Assembly (NCBI RefSeq): GCF_036116635.1
Contig: NZ_CP107995.1
Coordinates: 4,774,001 to 4,838,000 of the forward strand
DNA: 64,000 bases
Origin: Amycolatopsis sp. NBC_00345
GTDB taxonomy: Bacteria; Actinomycetota; Actinomycetes; Mycobacteriales; Pseudonocardiaceae
Reading direction: 5' to 3'
In this document: positions 8,830 to 17,444 of the stretch, in pieces
Position numbering within the stretch: the stretch's first letter is position 1
Layout of the letters: every line of letters begins with the position of its first letter
Position numbers and translations under genes: made by a program
The notes under the pieces: model-generated
Databases searched by the model: none
The model's input: the letters and a program-made list of their open reading frames with translations, nothing else
What the model was told of the DNA's origin: nothing

Positions 8830-10229
8830 GCGGGCGCCGGACCACCCTCGCCCTGCGGATCACTGTGGTGTGCCTGGCCGTGGCGGGGGTCGCGGTGATC
8901 GTGGCGGGCCTGGTGGCGGCCCGGCTGGTCCGCACCACCGGCGACACCGTGCTGCAGCAGTCCCTGAAGGCGCAGGCCGACGTCGTGGCCAGCCAGCTCG
9001 ACCCGACCGGCATCGGCAACCGGCTCGGCGTCGGCAAGATGGCCGACGTGGTGCGAGGCCAGGGCATCGCGGTCGTCGTGCGGCGCCCGGGCGGGCAGGA
9101 CGTCGGTGACGCCGTGCCGGTGCGCGCGGCCGTACGCGCCGGGCTGGCGTCCGGGCAGGACCGCTCGGTGCGGGTGACCGTCGACGCGCAGCAGTACCTC
9201 GTGGAGGTACGTGACGTCGGCGCCGCTGCGTTCGCGCTGGTCCAGCCCACTCGCAGCGGCGAAGGCACCCAACGCGCACTGGTGCGCAACATCGCGCTCG
9301 CGCTCGGGATCGGGCTGCTCGTGGCCGCGGTGGCGGGGTTCGTGAGCGGGCGGCTGCTGGGCCGTCCGCTGCGCCGCGCGGCGGCCGTCGCCGGGAGCCT
9401 GCGCACCGGACGGCGCGACGTGCGCGTGCCGGTGGAAGGCCCGGCCGAGGTCGCCGAGGTCGCGAGTTCACTGAACGCGCTGGCCGACGCGCTCGCCCAC
9501 AGCGAGGCCCGGCAGCGCGAGTTCCTGCTGTCGGTTTCGCACGAACTGCGCACGCCGCTCACCGCGGTCACGGGCTTCGCCGAGGCGATCGCCGACGGCG
9601 TCGCCGAGGGCCCGGACGCGCGCCGCGCCGGGCAGACCATCCACCGTGAGGCCCAGCGGCTCGAACGGCTGGTCAGCGACCTGCTCGAACTCGCCCGCCT
9701 AGGCGCCGACGAGTTCCGCCTCGACCTCGCGACGCTCGACCTCACCGCGCTGGTCCGCGACTGCGCGGAGGTCTGGCAGCTGCGGTGCGAGCGCGAGAAC
9801 GTGCCGCTGTCCGTCCAGGTCCCCGACGGCCCGGTGCCCGTGGTCGCGGACGCGCGGCGGCTGCACCAGGTCGTCGACGGGCTCGCCGAAAACGCCCTGC
9901 GCGCCACCCCCGCGGGCGCGCCGGTGGTCTTCGCCCTCACCGCGGGACCGGACGCGCGGCTGTCCGTGCGCGACGGCGGCCCGGGGCTCGCGCCGGAGGA
10001 CTACGACGTGGCGTTCCAGCGCGGTGTGCTGAACGCCCGCTACCGGGACCGCCGCCCGGTCGGCTCCGGCATCGGGCTCGCCCTGGTGCACGGGCTCGTC
10101 ACGCGGATGGGCGGCACGCTGACCGCGGGCCCGGCGCCGGAGGGCGGGGCGGCGTTCACGATCACCCTGCCGAGCGCAGCTGTGCCGATCCAAACTGGGC
10201 CGATCCCAACTGGGCCGCGCGGTCCGTGA
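8826..10229 (+). CDS. Membrane sensor histidine kinase
   Basis: A 467-residue kinase. TM1 is at about 12-34 and an extracytoplasmic sensor loop at 35-152. TM2 is at about 154-176, HAMP at 177-228, and the HisKA box SVSHELRTPLTAVTG carries phospho-His239. The HATPase region has the N box (GLAENALRA) and G boxes (DGGPGLAPED, GSGIGLALVHG). It pairs with the overlapping OmpR regulator. The last 68 bp overlap the convergent SnoaL-like gene, and the C-terminal tail (PIQTGPIPTGP) is encoded by a tandem 15-bp duplication at 10186-10215. Confidence 0.94.
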
Positions 10230-10593
10230 CGTCCATCAGCGCCCAGTGCTCGACGATCCGGCCCTCGCGCACGCGGATCATGTCCATGCTCGTCACCGAA
10301 TAACGGCGGCCGGTGGCGGTTTCCGTGCCGGAGCTGGTGTAGCGGTTCACGGAGAACTCGCCTTCGCTGACGTTCTGGTCGACACGCACGGACAGGTCGC
10401 GGAGGCCGGGCGTGAAATCGCCGCGGGCCAGTGCGGCCCACTTCTCACGCCAGGCGTCGAGGCCCGTGTGGTCACCGCCCGCGCCGCCGCGGTGGTCGAC
10501 GACGTCCGGGGCGATATAGCGGAGGCCTTCCTCGGTGAAGGCGTGCTCGACCACCAGGCGGTGCACCTCGGCCGCGCTCGGTTCCGTGTTCAT
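10162..10593 (-). CDS. SnoaL-like / ester-cyclase-type NTF2-fold protein
   Basis: A 143-residue protein of the SnoaL-like fold: the cone-shaped alpha+beta barrel signature runs from YIAPDVVDHRGG to SMDMIRVREGRIVEHWALMD. Members isomerise, cyclise or hydrate small molecules, or simply bind them. The ATG follows GGAAGGGG. The C-terminal AQLGSAQFGSAQL comes from a short tandem duplication shared with the overlapping kinase end. Divergent from the TetR gene at 10680 with two operators between them, so it is probably repressed by it. Confidence 0.82.
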   Translation of the reverse strand: MNTEPSAAEVHRLVVEHAFTEEGLRYIAPDVVDHRGGAGGDHTGLDAWREKWAALARGDFTPGLRDLSVRVDQNVSEGEFSVNRYTSSGTETATGRRYSVTSMDMIRVREGRIVEHWALMDVTDRAAQLGSAQFGSAQLRSAG

Positions 10594-10613
10594 GGCACCC
10601 CTTCCGGTTAAGT

Positions 10614-10660
10614 GGGGATGTCCCCGGCTAGCTCGCCGTACACTAAGCGGGGATGTCCCC
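10614..10660. promoter_or_regulatory. Two copies of a GGGGATGTCCCC operator
   Basis: The near-perfect 12-bp palindrome GGGGATGTCCCC occurs at 10614-10625 and 10649-10660, start to start 35 bp, inside longer matching words AAGyGGGGATGTCCCCGG. It fills the intergenic region between the divergent SnoaL-like and TetR genes. This is the expected arrangement for an autoregulated TetR repressor. A TACACT -10-like word lies between the two copies. Confidence 0.75.
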
Positions 10661-10679
10661 GGTTGGCAAGGAGTGAGTG

Positions 10680-11216
10680 ATGGCCAGGCAGCTCCGGGCG
10701 GACGCGCGCGACAACCACGCTCTTCTGCTCGCCGCCGCGAAGGAGGTCTTCGCCGAGGACGGGCCGGGGGCGCCGCTCGACCGGGTCGCGCGGCGGGCCG
10801 GCATCGGCAACGCCACGATGTACCGGCACTTCCCGAACCGCCGCGAACTGCTCGCCGCCGTCTACGCGGGTGAAGTCGACGCACTGCGCGCGGAAGGCGA
10901 GGCGCTGCTGTCGGCGCCGGACCCGGACGAAGCGCTGTACGAGTGGCTGCACCGGTTTGTCGAGCACGTCAAGGACAAACGCGACCTGGCACTGTCCATT
11001 TCGGACGACCCGGTCGAGCGCGAGGCCCGGTTCACCGCGTGGCACCAGACGATCACCACCACCGCGGCCGCCCTCGCTGCCCGGGCCCGCCTCGCCGACG
11101 ACGTCGAACCGCTCGACCTGCTCCTGCTGGCCACCGGGATCGCGCTCTCGGGCGCCCCCGAGACCCGCACGGACCACCTGCTCACCCTGCTCCGCCGCGG
11201 CAGCACTCCGACCTGA
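10680..11216 (+). CDS. TetR-family regulator of the divergent SnoaL-like gene
   Basis: A 178-residue TetR protein with the HTH at about residues 12-56 (AAKEVFAEDGPGAPLDRVAR, then RAGIGNATMYRHFPNRREL) and a C-terminal domain of the AcrR type. ATG 10680 lies 6 bp after AAGGAG; an in-frame GTG directly before it is less well spaced. The two GGGGATGTCCCC palindromes upstream are its likely binding sites. The short ligand domain suggests a small hydrophobic effector, which is inference. Confidence 0.9.
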   Translation: MARQLRADARDNHALLLAAAKEVFAEDGPGAPLDRVARRAGIGNATMYRHFPNRRELLAAVYAGEVDALRAEGEALLSAPDPDEALYEWLHRFVEHVKDKRDLALSISDDPVEREARFTAWHQTITTTAAALAARARLADDVEPLDLLLLATGIALSGAPETRTDHLLTLLRRGSTPT

Positions 11217-11393
11217 TTCCCACGAGGCAGACCGTTTCCGGATCAGCCGCATTGCGGTTCGCCGGACGATATCGGCCGCGACCGGCCCCGGCGCCACGTC
11301 GCCGCCGGCCGCGTGGTCCCGACTCGGTGAACCCGGTCACCGAGGCGTGGCGGGGCCCGGGCCCGGCGGCCACCGGCGGTTAGGCTGACCGGC

Positions 11394-12302
11394 GTGGAGA
11401 TGCTGCACCTTCGTTACTTCGTGGCCGTCGCAGAGGAGCTGAACTTCTCCGCCGCCGCCCGCAGGCTGCACATGGCCGCGTCGCCGCTCAGCCAGCGGGT
11501 CAAGGACCTGGAGCACGAGCTGGGCCAGCAGCTGTTCGACCGCAGCACCCACCACGTCACGCTCACCCCCGCGGGCACCGCGCTGCTGCCGCTGGCGCGC
11601 GACATCCTGGAGCAGGTGAACGCCATCCCGTGGCGGCTGCGCGAGGCGACGAAACCCCAGCGCAGCACCGTGTTCCTCGGCATGCCCGCGGGCGTGCACC
11701 CGGATCTGCGCGACCGTGTGAACGCCCTCGCCGAGCGGGTCCGCGACCGGTTCGAGCTGAAGCGCTGGCCCGGCGCGAGCCCCGACCTGCTCGCCGCCGT
11801 GCAGGACGGGAAGCTGGCGCTGGCGCTGGCCCGGATGCCGGTCACCGACCCGGCGCTCGACGCGCTGCCGGTGATGACCGAGCGGCTCGGCGCCGTCGTC
11901 CCGGCCGACCAGTTCGCCGGGCGCGAGGCCGTGAGCCTGTCCGAGCTGGCCGGCTACGCCTACGTCGCCTCACCCGAGGAATCCACCCCGGCGTATTTCG
12001 AGCAGCTCGACCACCAATTGACCTCACTCGGCATCAAAAAACGGATCAAACTGTCCAATACCGGTTACGGCGGCGTTTCCGAAATCATTTCCTCCGGGCT
12101 CGCCTTCTCCATTTCCATGCTCGACGCGGCCAGCCCGATGCAGCTGTACCGGCTGGAGAACATGGCCGTGCTGCCGTTCACGGATTTCCGGCCCGAGCTG
12201 GACACCAACCTGGTCTGGCGACGTGACCGGGGCGACTCCGGCGACCTCGCGGAACTGGTCGCCGCCGCCCGCGAGGTCTTCGCCGAGCCGCTGACCAGCT
12301 GA
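11394..12302 (+). CDS. LysR-family transcriptional regulator
   Basis: A 302-residue LTTR: the HTH lies at residues 1-60 (MLHLRYFVAVAEELNFSAAA, then LSQRVKDLEHELGQQLFDRS) and the co-inducer domain at about 90-290. GTG 11394 or ATG 11400 may start it. It precedes the acyl-CoA operon on the same strand, separated by an 11-bp-stem palindrome, and probably activates it. The second half has unusually A-rich codons around 12020-12080 (GGCATCAAAAAACGGATCAA), unlike its neighbours. Confidence 0.92.
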   Translation: MEMLHLRYFVAVAEELNFSAAARRLHMAASPLSQRVKDLEHELGQQLFDRSTHHVTLTPAGTALLPLARDILEQVNAIPWRLREATKPQRSTVFLGMPAGVHPDLRDRVNALAERVRDRFELKRWPGASPDLLAAVQDGKLALALARMPVTDPALDALPVMTERLGAVVPADQFAGREAVSLSELAGYAYVASPEESTPAYFEQLDHQLTSLGIKKRIKLSNTGYGGVSEIISSGLAFSISMLDAASPMQLYRLENMAVLPFTDFRPELDTNLVWRRDRGDSGDLAELVAAAREVFAEPLTS

Positions 12303-12313
12303 AATAACCCAAT

Positions 12314-12342
12314 AATGGTATGACCGCCGCAGTCATACCATT
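12314..12342. terminator. Perfect 11-bp inverted repeat after the LysR gene
   Basis: AATGGTATGAC and its exact reverse complement GTCATACCATT flank a 7-nt loop. It lies 12 bp after the LysR stop and 86 bp before the CoA-transferase start. The stem is unusually A/T-rich for this genome. That makes a regulatory dyad for the LysR protein or another regulator as plausible as a terminator. Confidence 0.55.
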
Positions 12343-12428
12343 CTTCGCGACTCGATCATTCCCTTTCCCTGCATTCGCCACTAACTTCGGTGGCAGAGCA
12401 AGAAACCGCAGGCGTGAAAGGGAAGAAG

Positions 12429-13589
12429 ATGGACGACACGAAGACCGCCGCCGGCCCGCTGGACGGGGTTCGGGTGATCGACCTCTCGACCGTGGTGATG
12501 GGCCCGTACGCGGCGCAGATCCTCGGTGACCTGGGCGCCGACGTGATCAAGATCGAGTCCCCCGCCGACACCGTGCGGGTCGGCCGGTACCGCACCACGC
12601 CGGGGATGACCCCGCTCAACCTGAACGTGAACCGCAACAAGCGCAGCGTCGCCCTCAACCTGAAGGACGCCGGCGAGCGCGAGCAGGCGCTGGCGCTGAT
12701 CGAGACCGCCGACGTGCTGATCACCAACATGCGCCCCGGCGCGCTGGCCCGGCTCGGCCTGGACTACGACCAGGTCGCCGCCCGCAACCCGCGCCTGGTC
12801 TACGCCCACGCGCAGGGCTTCCGCAGCGACTCCGACCGGGCCGGCAACGCCGCCTACGACGAGACCGTGCAGGCCGCGTCCGGGCTGGTCGACATCGCGA
12901 ACCGCGCGATCGGCAAGCCGGTGTACCTGCCGACGATCCTCGGCGACAAGGTTTCGTCGCTGACCATCGCCTACAGCGTGCTCGCCGCGCTGCTGCACCG
13001 CGACAAGACCGGTGAGGGCCAGCAGGTCGAGATCCCGATGACCGACACGCTGATCGCGTTCAACCTGGTCGAGCACCTCGCCGGGCACGTGTTCGAGCCG
13101 GCCGAGGGCCCGACGGGCTTCCCGCTGTCGATGTCTAAGGGCCACCGCGCCGCGCCCACCAAGGACGGCCTCGCCTGCGTGATCCCCTACAACCCGCAGA
13201 ACTTCCGCGACTTCTTCGCCGCGGCGGGCCGGCCGGACCTGGCCGGGGACCCGCGGGTGAACGGCGAGGCGATCGACAACGCCGACGTCGACGCGCTCGC
13301 GGAGCTGATCGACGAGTGCGCCCCGGCGCTGACCACCGCCGAGTGGGCCGAGGCGTGCGCCAAGCACAGCATCCCGATGGCCCCGGTGCTGGAGCTGGAC
13401 CAGGCGCACGAAGACGCCTACGTCCGCGAAGGCCACCTGCTCGACACCGTCGAGCACCCGACCGAGGGCACCATCCGCACGGTCGGGATCCCGGTGCGGT
13501 TCTCCGCCACCCCGGCCTCGATCCGCCGCCAGGCGCCCGTCGCGGGCCAGGACACCGAAGCCGTGCTGGCCGAGCTGGCGAACCGCTGA
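12429..13589 (+). CDS. Type III CoA-transferase (CaiB/BaiF family)
   Basis: The 386-residue protein shows the family's N-terminal signature GVRVIDLSTVVMGPYAAQILGDLGADVIKIESP and the central LPTILGDKVSSL, whose Asp is the expected catalytic residue. GEGQQVEIPMTDTLI follows. These enzymes transfer CoA between carboxylates with no ATP cost. Together with the next four genes it would activate a short carboxylic acid for beta-oxidation-like breakdown. The ATG follows GGAAGAAG. Repeat family A lies between this gene and the hydratase. Confidence 0.92.
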   Translation: MDDTKTAAGPLDGVRVIDLSTVVMGPYAAQILGDLGADVIKIESPADTVRVGRYRTTPGMTPLNLNVNRNKRSVALNLKDAGEREQALALIETADVLITNMRPGALARLGLDYDQVAARNPRLVYAHAQGFRSDSDRAGNAAYDETVQAASGLVDIANRAIGKPVYLPTILGDKVSSLTIAYSVLAALLHRDKTGEGQQVEIPMTDTLIAFNLVEHLAGHVFEPAEGPTGFPLSMSKGHRAAPTKDGLACVIPYNPQNFRDFFAAAGRPDLAGDPRVNGEAIDNADVDALAELIDECAPALTTAEWAEACAKHSIPMAPVLELDQAHEDAYVREGHLLDTVEHPTEGTIRTVGIPVRFSATPASIRRQAPVAGQDTEAVLAELANR

Positions 13590-13593
13590 ACCC

Positions 13594-13639
13594 CTCGTGA
13601 GTGTCTATGACGGTTCTAACCGTCTTCAACACTCACAAG
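13594..13639. repeat. 46-bp palindromic repeat, family A, copy 1
   Basis: An imperfect inverted repeat with outer arms CTCGTGAGTGT / ACACTCACAAG and inner arms GACGGTT / AACCGTC. It lies 4 bp after the CoA-transferase stop and 26 bp before the hydratase start, inside an operon of same-strand genes. The other copies are at 17390 and 60887, all 46 bp long. Confidence 0.85.
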
Positions 13640-13665
13640 TCTTGAGACAGAAGAGAAGTGAAGTC

Positions 13666-14430
13666 ATGAGCACCGAAGTGCGCACCGAGCGGATCGGCGG
13701 GACCCTGCTGATCACGATCGACCGGCCGAAGGCCCGCAACGCCGTGAACGCGGCGGTCGCGGCCGGGCTGGCGGAAGCACTGGACACCCTGGAGGCCGAC
13801 CCCGAACTGCGGGCCGGCGTCCTCACCGGCGCCGACGGCACGTTCAGCGCCGGCATGGACCTCAAGGCCGCGCTGGCCGGCGAGTCCCCGGAGATCCCGG
13901 GCCGCGGGTTCGGCGGGCTGACCGAGGCCGCGCTGACGAAGCCGCTGATCGCGGCCGTCGAGGGCTGGGCCATGGGCGGCGGCTTCGAGCTGGCGCTCGG
14001 CTGCGACCTGATCGTCGCCGCCGAAGACGCGCGCTTCGGCCTGCCCGAGGTCAAGCGCGGCCTGATCGCCGCGGGCGGCGGGGTGATCCGGCTGCCCAAG
14101 CGGATCCCGCACCACCTGGCCATGGAGCTGCTGCTCACGGGCGAGCCGGTGACCGGCCGCCGCGCGGGCGAGCTGGGCCTGGTCAACCGGGTGGTCCCGG
14201 CGGGCGACGCGGCCGGTGTCGCGCTGCAGCTGGCCGAAGGGCTCGCGGTGAACGCCCCGCTGGCGCTCGCCGCCGTGAAGAAGATCGTGCGCGCCGCCGA
14301 CGGCGTGCCGGACGCCGACGCGTTCGCCGCGCAGCGCGAGGAAATGGGGCCGCTGATGGCCTCGGCCGACGTCCGCGAGGGCATGACCGCCTTCGCCGAG
14401 CGCCGCGCTCCGAAGTGGACGGGACGGTAG
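13666..14430 (+). CDS. Enoyl-CoA hydratase/isomerase (crotonase family)
   Basis: A 254-residue crotonase-fold protein. ITIDRPKARNAVNAAVAAGL is the N-terminal motif. The oxyanion-hole segments are FSAGMDLKA and GWAMGGGFELALGCD. The active-site region ARFGLPEVKRGLIAAGGG follows, with the glutamate of PEV in a hydratase-type position. It resembles CaiD-type crotonobetainyl-CoA hydratases. Its likely role is hydration of the enoyl-CoA made by the acyl-CoA dehydrogenase at the end of the operon. It lies 6 bp from the next gene. Confidence 0.92.
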   Translation: MSTEVRTERIGGTLLITIDRPKARNAVNAAVAAGLAEALDTLEADPELRAGVLTGADGTFSAGMDLKAALAGESPEIPGRGFGGLTEAALTKPLIAAVEGWAMGGGFELALGCDLIVAAEDARFGLPEVKRGLIAAGGGVIRLPKRIPHHLAMELLLTGEPVTGRRAGELGLVNRVVPAGDAAGVALQLAEGLAVNAPLALAAVKKIVRAADGVPDADAFAAQREEMGPLMASADVREGMTAFAERRAPKWTGR

Positions 14431-14436
14431 GAAACC

Positions 14437-15183
14437 ATGAAGGAATCGGAAGTCCGGCAGCACGTCACCACCCCGCTGGTGAACCCCGCGTTCGCGCCGG
14501 TCGTGCCGCGGTTCACCGACCGCGAGTACCTGAACATCGTCTACCGCACCGACCCCGACGCCCTGCGCGCCGTCGTCCCGGAGCCGCTTCGCTTCGATGA
14601 GCCGCTGGTGCGCTTCGAGGTGATGAAGATGGGCGACGTCAGCGGTTACGGCCCGTACACCGAGTCCGGCCAGGCGATCCCGGTCGTCCTCGACGGCGAG
14701 CACGGCGAGTACCTGCACGCGATGTACCTCGACAACTTCCCGGCCACCGCGTCCGGCCGCGAGGTCAGCGCCTACCCGAAGACCATCGGGGCGCCGAACC
14801 TCTATGTCGACAACGGCGCCCTCGTCGGCACGCTCGACTACGGCAGCCTCCGCGTCGCCACCGCGACCATGGGCTACAAGCACAACCGGCTCGACGCCGC
14901 CGACGCCACCGCCCAGATCACCGTGCCGACGTTCATGCTCAAGACGATCCCGAACTACGACGGCTCGCCCCGGGTGATGGAACTCGTCCGCACCGAGATC
15001 ACCGACGTGGTCGTCAAGGAGGCCTGGACCGGCCCCGCGCGGCTGCAGCTGTTCGAGCACGTGCTCGCGCCGCTGGCCGACCTGCCGGTGCTCGAGGTCG
15101 TCTCCGCGAGCCACATCATCACGGACCTGACCCTCGCCCCGGTCAAGCCCGTCCACGACTACCTGACGGGAGCACAGCGATGA
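14437..15183 (+). CDS. Acetoacetate decarboxylase-family protein
   Basis: A 248-residue protein close to the classical 244-residue ADC along its whole length (GDVSGYGPYTESGQ, TATMGYKH, GPARLQLFEHVLAPLADLPV). Lys115 in SAYPKTIG aligns with the Schiff-base lysine of clostridial ADC. The next residue, which is the pKa-lowering lysine in clostridial ADC, is Thr116 here. It could release CO2 from acetoacetate or another beta-keto acid, or, with the altered pair, do a different Schiff-base reaction. The stop overlaps the next ATG (ATGA-type). Confidence 0.9.
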   Translation: MKESEVRQHVTTPLVNPAFAPVVPRFTDREYLNIVYRTDPDALRAVVPEPLRFDEPLVRFEVMKMGDVSGYGPYTESGQAIPVVLDGEHGEYLHAMYLDNFPATASGREVSAYPKTIGAPNLYVDNGALVGTLDYGSLRVATATMGYKHNRLDAADATAQITVPTFMLKTIPNYDGSPRVMELVRTEITDVVVKEAWTGPARLQLFEHVLAPLADLPVLEVVSASHIITDLTLAPVKPVHDYLTGAQR

Positions 15184-16187
15184 GCACGGAATTCCAGACT
15201 GCCGCGGTGATCGGCGCCGGCACCATCGGCCTGTCCTGGACGGCGCTGTTCGCCGGCCACGGCCTGACCGTCCGGGTGAGCGACCCGCGGCCGGACCTGG
15301 CCGAGGCAGTGGCCGAGGCGCTGGCCGAGTTCACCCCGCACCTCGCCGCCCGTGGCCTCGACGTCGACGGCCTGGCCGGGCGGGTGCAGCTCGCCGGCAG
15401 CGTGGCCGAGGCGGTCCGCGGCGCCGACGTGGTGCAGGAGAACGGGCCGGAGAACGTCGAGTTCAAAAAGGACCTGTTCGCCACCCTGGTGGCCGAGGCG
15501 CCGGCGCACGCGCTACTGCTCAGCTCGTCGTCCGCGATCCCGGCCACGGCCTTCACCGGCGGCTTGCCCGACGCGTCGCGAGTCCTGATTGGACACCCGT
15601 TCAACCCGCCGCACCTGATCCCGCTCGTGGAGGTCGTGCCCGGTGAGCGCACCAGCGAAGATTCGGTTCAGGCGGCCGTGGACTTCTACACCTCCCTCGG
15701 CCGGGTCCCGGTGGTGGAGCGCAAGGAGATGCCCGGCTTCGTCGGCAACCGGCTGCAGAACGCGCTGAACCGCGAGGCGATCTACCTGGTCGAGCAGGGC
15801 GTCGTCACCCCCGAGGACATCGACGCCGTGATGACGAACTCGCTCGGCGTCCGCTGGGCCACGGTCGGGCCGTTCCTCGGCTCGCACCTGGGCGGCGGCC
15901 CCGGCGGCTACCGGCACATGGCCGAGCACATCGGCGTGTCGATGAAGAAGATGTGGGACGGGCTGGGAAACCCGGCCCAGGGCCCCGAAGAAACCGAACG
16001 GCTCATCGAAGCCGTGGAAAAGGCTTACGGCTCCTCCACGTACTCGGAACTCGCCGGGACGCGTGACCGCAAGCAGCTCGCTGTTCTGTCCGCCTTGGCT
16101 GTGTCTTCCGGGGCCGAGCCCCAGACCCCAGCCGGGGGGCAAGCCCCCCTGGACCCCCGAACTGCCACAGACGAGGAGGAGAACTGA
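15180..16187 (+). CDS. 3-hydroxyacyl-CoA dehydrogenase, lambda-crystallin/carnitine dehydrogenase-like
   Basis: A 335-residue protein with the NAD-binding GAGTIGLSWT motif and Asp in VRVSDPRPD. It has VQENGPENVEFKK and the catalytic HPFNPPHLIPLVEV region (His), then EMPGFVGNRLQ and LGVRWATVGPF in the C-terminal domain. The family covers 3-hydroxybutyryl-CoA, L-gulonate and carnitine dehydrogenases. The last 28 or so residues (SSGAEPQTPAGGQAPLD...) are low-complexity and are encoded by a G/C palindromic repeat, so the tail is probably a repeat insertion. Confidence 0.9.
   Translation: MSTEFQTAAVIGAGTIGLSWTALFAGHGLTVRVSDPRPDLAEAVAEALAEFTPHLAARGLDVDGLAGRVQLAGSVAEAVRGADVVQENGPENVEFKKDLFATLVAEAPAHALLLSSSSAIPATAFTGGLPDASRVLIGHPFNPPHLIPLVEVVPGERTSEDSVQAAVDFYTSLGRVPVVERKEMPGFVGNRLQNALNREAIYLVEQGVVTPEDIDAVMTNSLGVRWATVGPFLGSHLGGGPGGYRHMAEHIGVSMKKMWDGLGNPAQGPEETERLIEAVEKAYGSSTYSELAGTRDRKQLAVLSALAVSSGAEPQTPAGGQAPLDPRTATDEEEN
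16104..16158. repeat. REP-like GC palindrome inserted in the 3' end of a coding sequence
   Basis: Two hairpins follow each other: GGGGCcgaGCCCC (16110-16122) and GGGGGGCaaGCCCCCC (16134-16149). They are flanked by AGACCCC and GGACCCCC. Such gene-end palindromes are widespread in actinomycetes. Here it lies within the last 85 bp of the dehydrogenase gene and is translated. Confidence 0.7.
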
Positions 16188-16188
16188 C

Positions 16189-17382
16189 ATGACCACCACC
16201 CTCGAAGACCAGCTCGTCGCCGACTTCTACGACTACGAGACCCTGCTCTCGGACGAGGAGCGCAAGCTGCTGCTCCAGGCGCGGACCTTCATGCGCGACG
16301 AGGTCAAGCCGCTGGTGAACGAGAACTGGGCCGCGGGCACGTTCCCGAAGGAGCTGATCGGGAAGTTCCGCGAGAGCGGGCTGGCCGGCCTGCCCTACGA
16401 GGGGTACGGCGAACACCGCCCGGCGGTCAGCAACCTGCTCACCGGCCTGATGGCGATGGAGATGAGCCGCACCGACGCTTCGGTCGCCACCTTCTTCGGT
16501 GTCCACAACGGACTCGCGATGTACTCGATCTACGCGGGCGGCAGTCAGGAGCAGCGGGACCGCTGGCTCCCGGAGATGGCCGCGATGGACAAGATCGGCG
16601 CGTTCGCGATGACCGAGCCGCTCGGCGGTTCAGACGTCGCGGGCGGCATGCGCACCACTGCCCGGCGCGACGGTGACAGCTGGATCCTCAACGGCGCCAA
16701 GCGCTGGATCGGCAACGCGACCTTCGCCGACTACGTGGTGGTCTGGGCGCGCGACGAAGAAGACAACAACGTCAAGGGTTTTGTGGTCGAGAAGGGCACC
16801 CCGGGCTTCTCGCCGGTGAAGATCGAGGGCAAGATCGCGTTCCGCATCGTCGAGAACGCCGAGATCACCCTGACCGGCGTCCGCGTGCCGGAGGCGAACC
16901 GCCTGCAGGGCATCGATTCCTTCCGCGACGTCGCGGAGATCCTGCGCGCCACCCGCGGCGGGGTCGCCTGGCAGGCGCTGGGCGTGATGATCGGCGCGTA
17001 CGAGCTGGCGCTGGACTACGCCAAGGAGCGCAAGCAGTTCGGCCGCCCGATCGCCCGGTTCCAGCTGGTGCAGGACCTGCTCGTGAAGAGCCTCGGCAAC
17101 ATCACCGCTTCGTGGGGCATGCTGGTGCAGCTGGCCCGCCTGCAGGACGCCGGGATCTTCAAGGACGAGCACTCCTCGCTGGCCAAGGCGTTCGTCACCT
17201 CGCGGATGCGTGAGGTCGTGGCCTGGAGCCGTGAGATCTTCGGCGGCAACGGGATCGTGCTGGACTACGACATCGCCCGGTTCTTCGCCGACGCGGAGGC
17301 GATCTACTCCTTCGAGGGCACCCGTGAGATGAACACCCTCATCGTCGGCAAGGCGATCACGGGGCAAAGCGCTTTCGTGTGA
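16189..17382 (+). CDS. Acyl-CoA dehydrogenase, GCDH/ACX4 clade
   Basis: A 397-residue flavoprotein dehydrogenase. It has AFAMTEPLGGSDV and ILNGAKRWIGNA for FAD/substrate binding, and YSFEGTREMNTLIVGKAITG with the catalytic Glu of the FEGT motif. The overall pattern is that of the glutaryl-CoA dehydrogenase clade. However, the substrate-carboxylate Arg of GCDH (DSGYRSAM in human) aligns with Ala in DASVATFF, as in plant ACX4. A short monocarboxylic acyl-CoA is thus the likelier substrate. The ATG follows GAGGAGGAGA. Repeat family A follows 7 bp after the stop. Confidence 0.9.
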   Translation: MTTTLEDQLVADFYDYETLLSDEERKLLLQARTFMRDEVKPLVNENWAAGTFPKELIGKFRESGLAGLPYEGYGEHRPAVSNLLTGLMAMEMSRTDASVATFFGVHNGLAMYSIYAGGSQEQRDRWLPEMAAMDKIGAFAMTEPLGGSDVAGGMRTTARRDGDSWILNGAKRWIGNATFADYVVVWARDEEDNNVKGFVVEKGTPGFSPVKIEGKIAFRIVENAEITLTGVRVPEANRLQGIDSFRDVAEILRATRGGVAWQALGVMIGAYELALDYAKERKQFGRPIARFQLVQDLLVKSLGNITASWGMLVQLARLQDAGIFKDEHSSLAKAFVTSRMREVVAWSREIFGGNGIVLDYDIARFFADAEAIYSFEGTREMNTLIVGKAITGQSAFV

Positions 17383-17389
17383 CCAAAAG

Positions 17390-17435
17390 CTCGTGAGTGT
17401 TTAGGACGGTTAGAACCGTCATAAACACTCACGAG
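17390..17435. repeat. 46-bp palindromic repeat, family A, copy 2
   Basis: Near-perfect inverted repeat (CTCGTGAGTGTTTA / TAAACACTCACGAG outer arms, GACGGTT / AACCGTC inner arms). It lies between the convergent ends of the acyl-CoA dehydrogenase and LCP genes, where it would serve as a bidirectional terminator. Confidence 0.9.
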
Positions 17436-17444
17436 CCGTTGGGG

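Noticed and set aside
16189..17382. True glutaryl-CoA dehydrogenase
   Set aside because: The clade fits, but the carboxylate-binding Arg is replaced by Ala in DASVATFF, as in ACX4-type short-chain enzymes.
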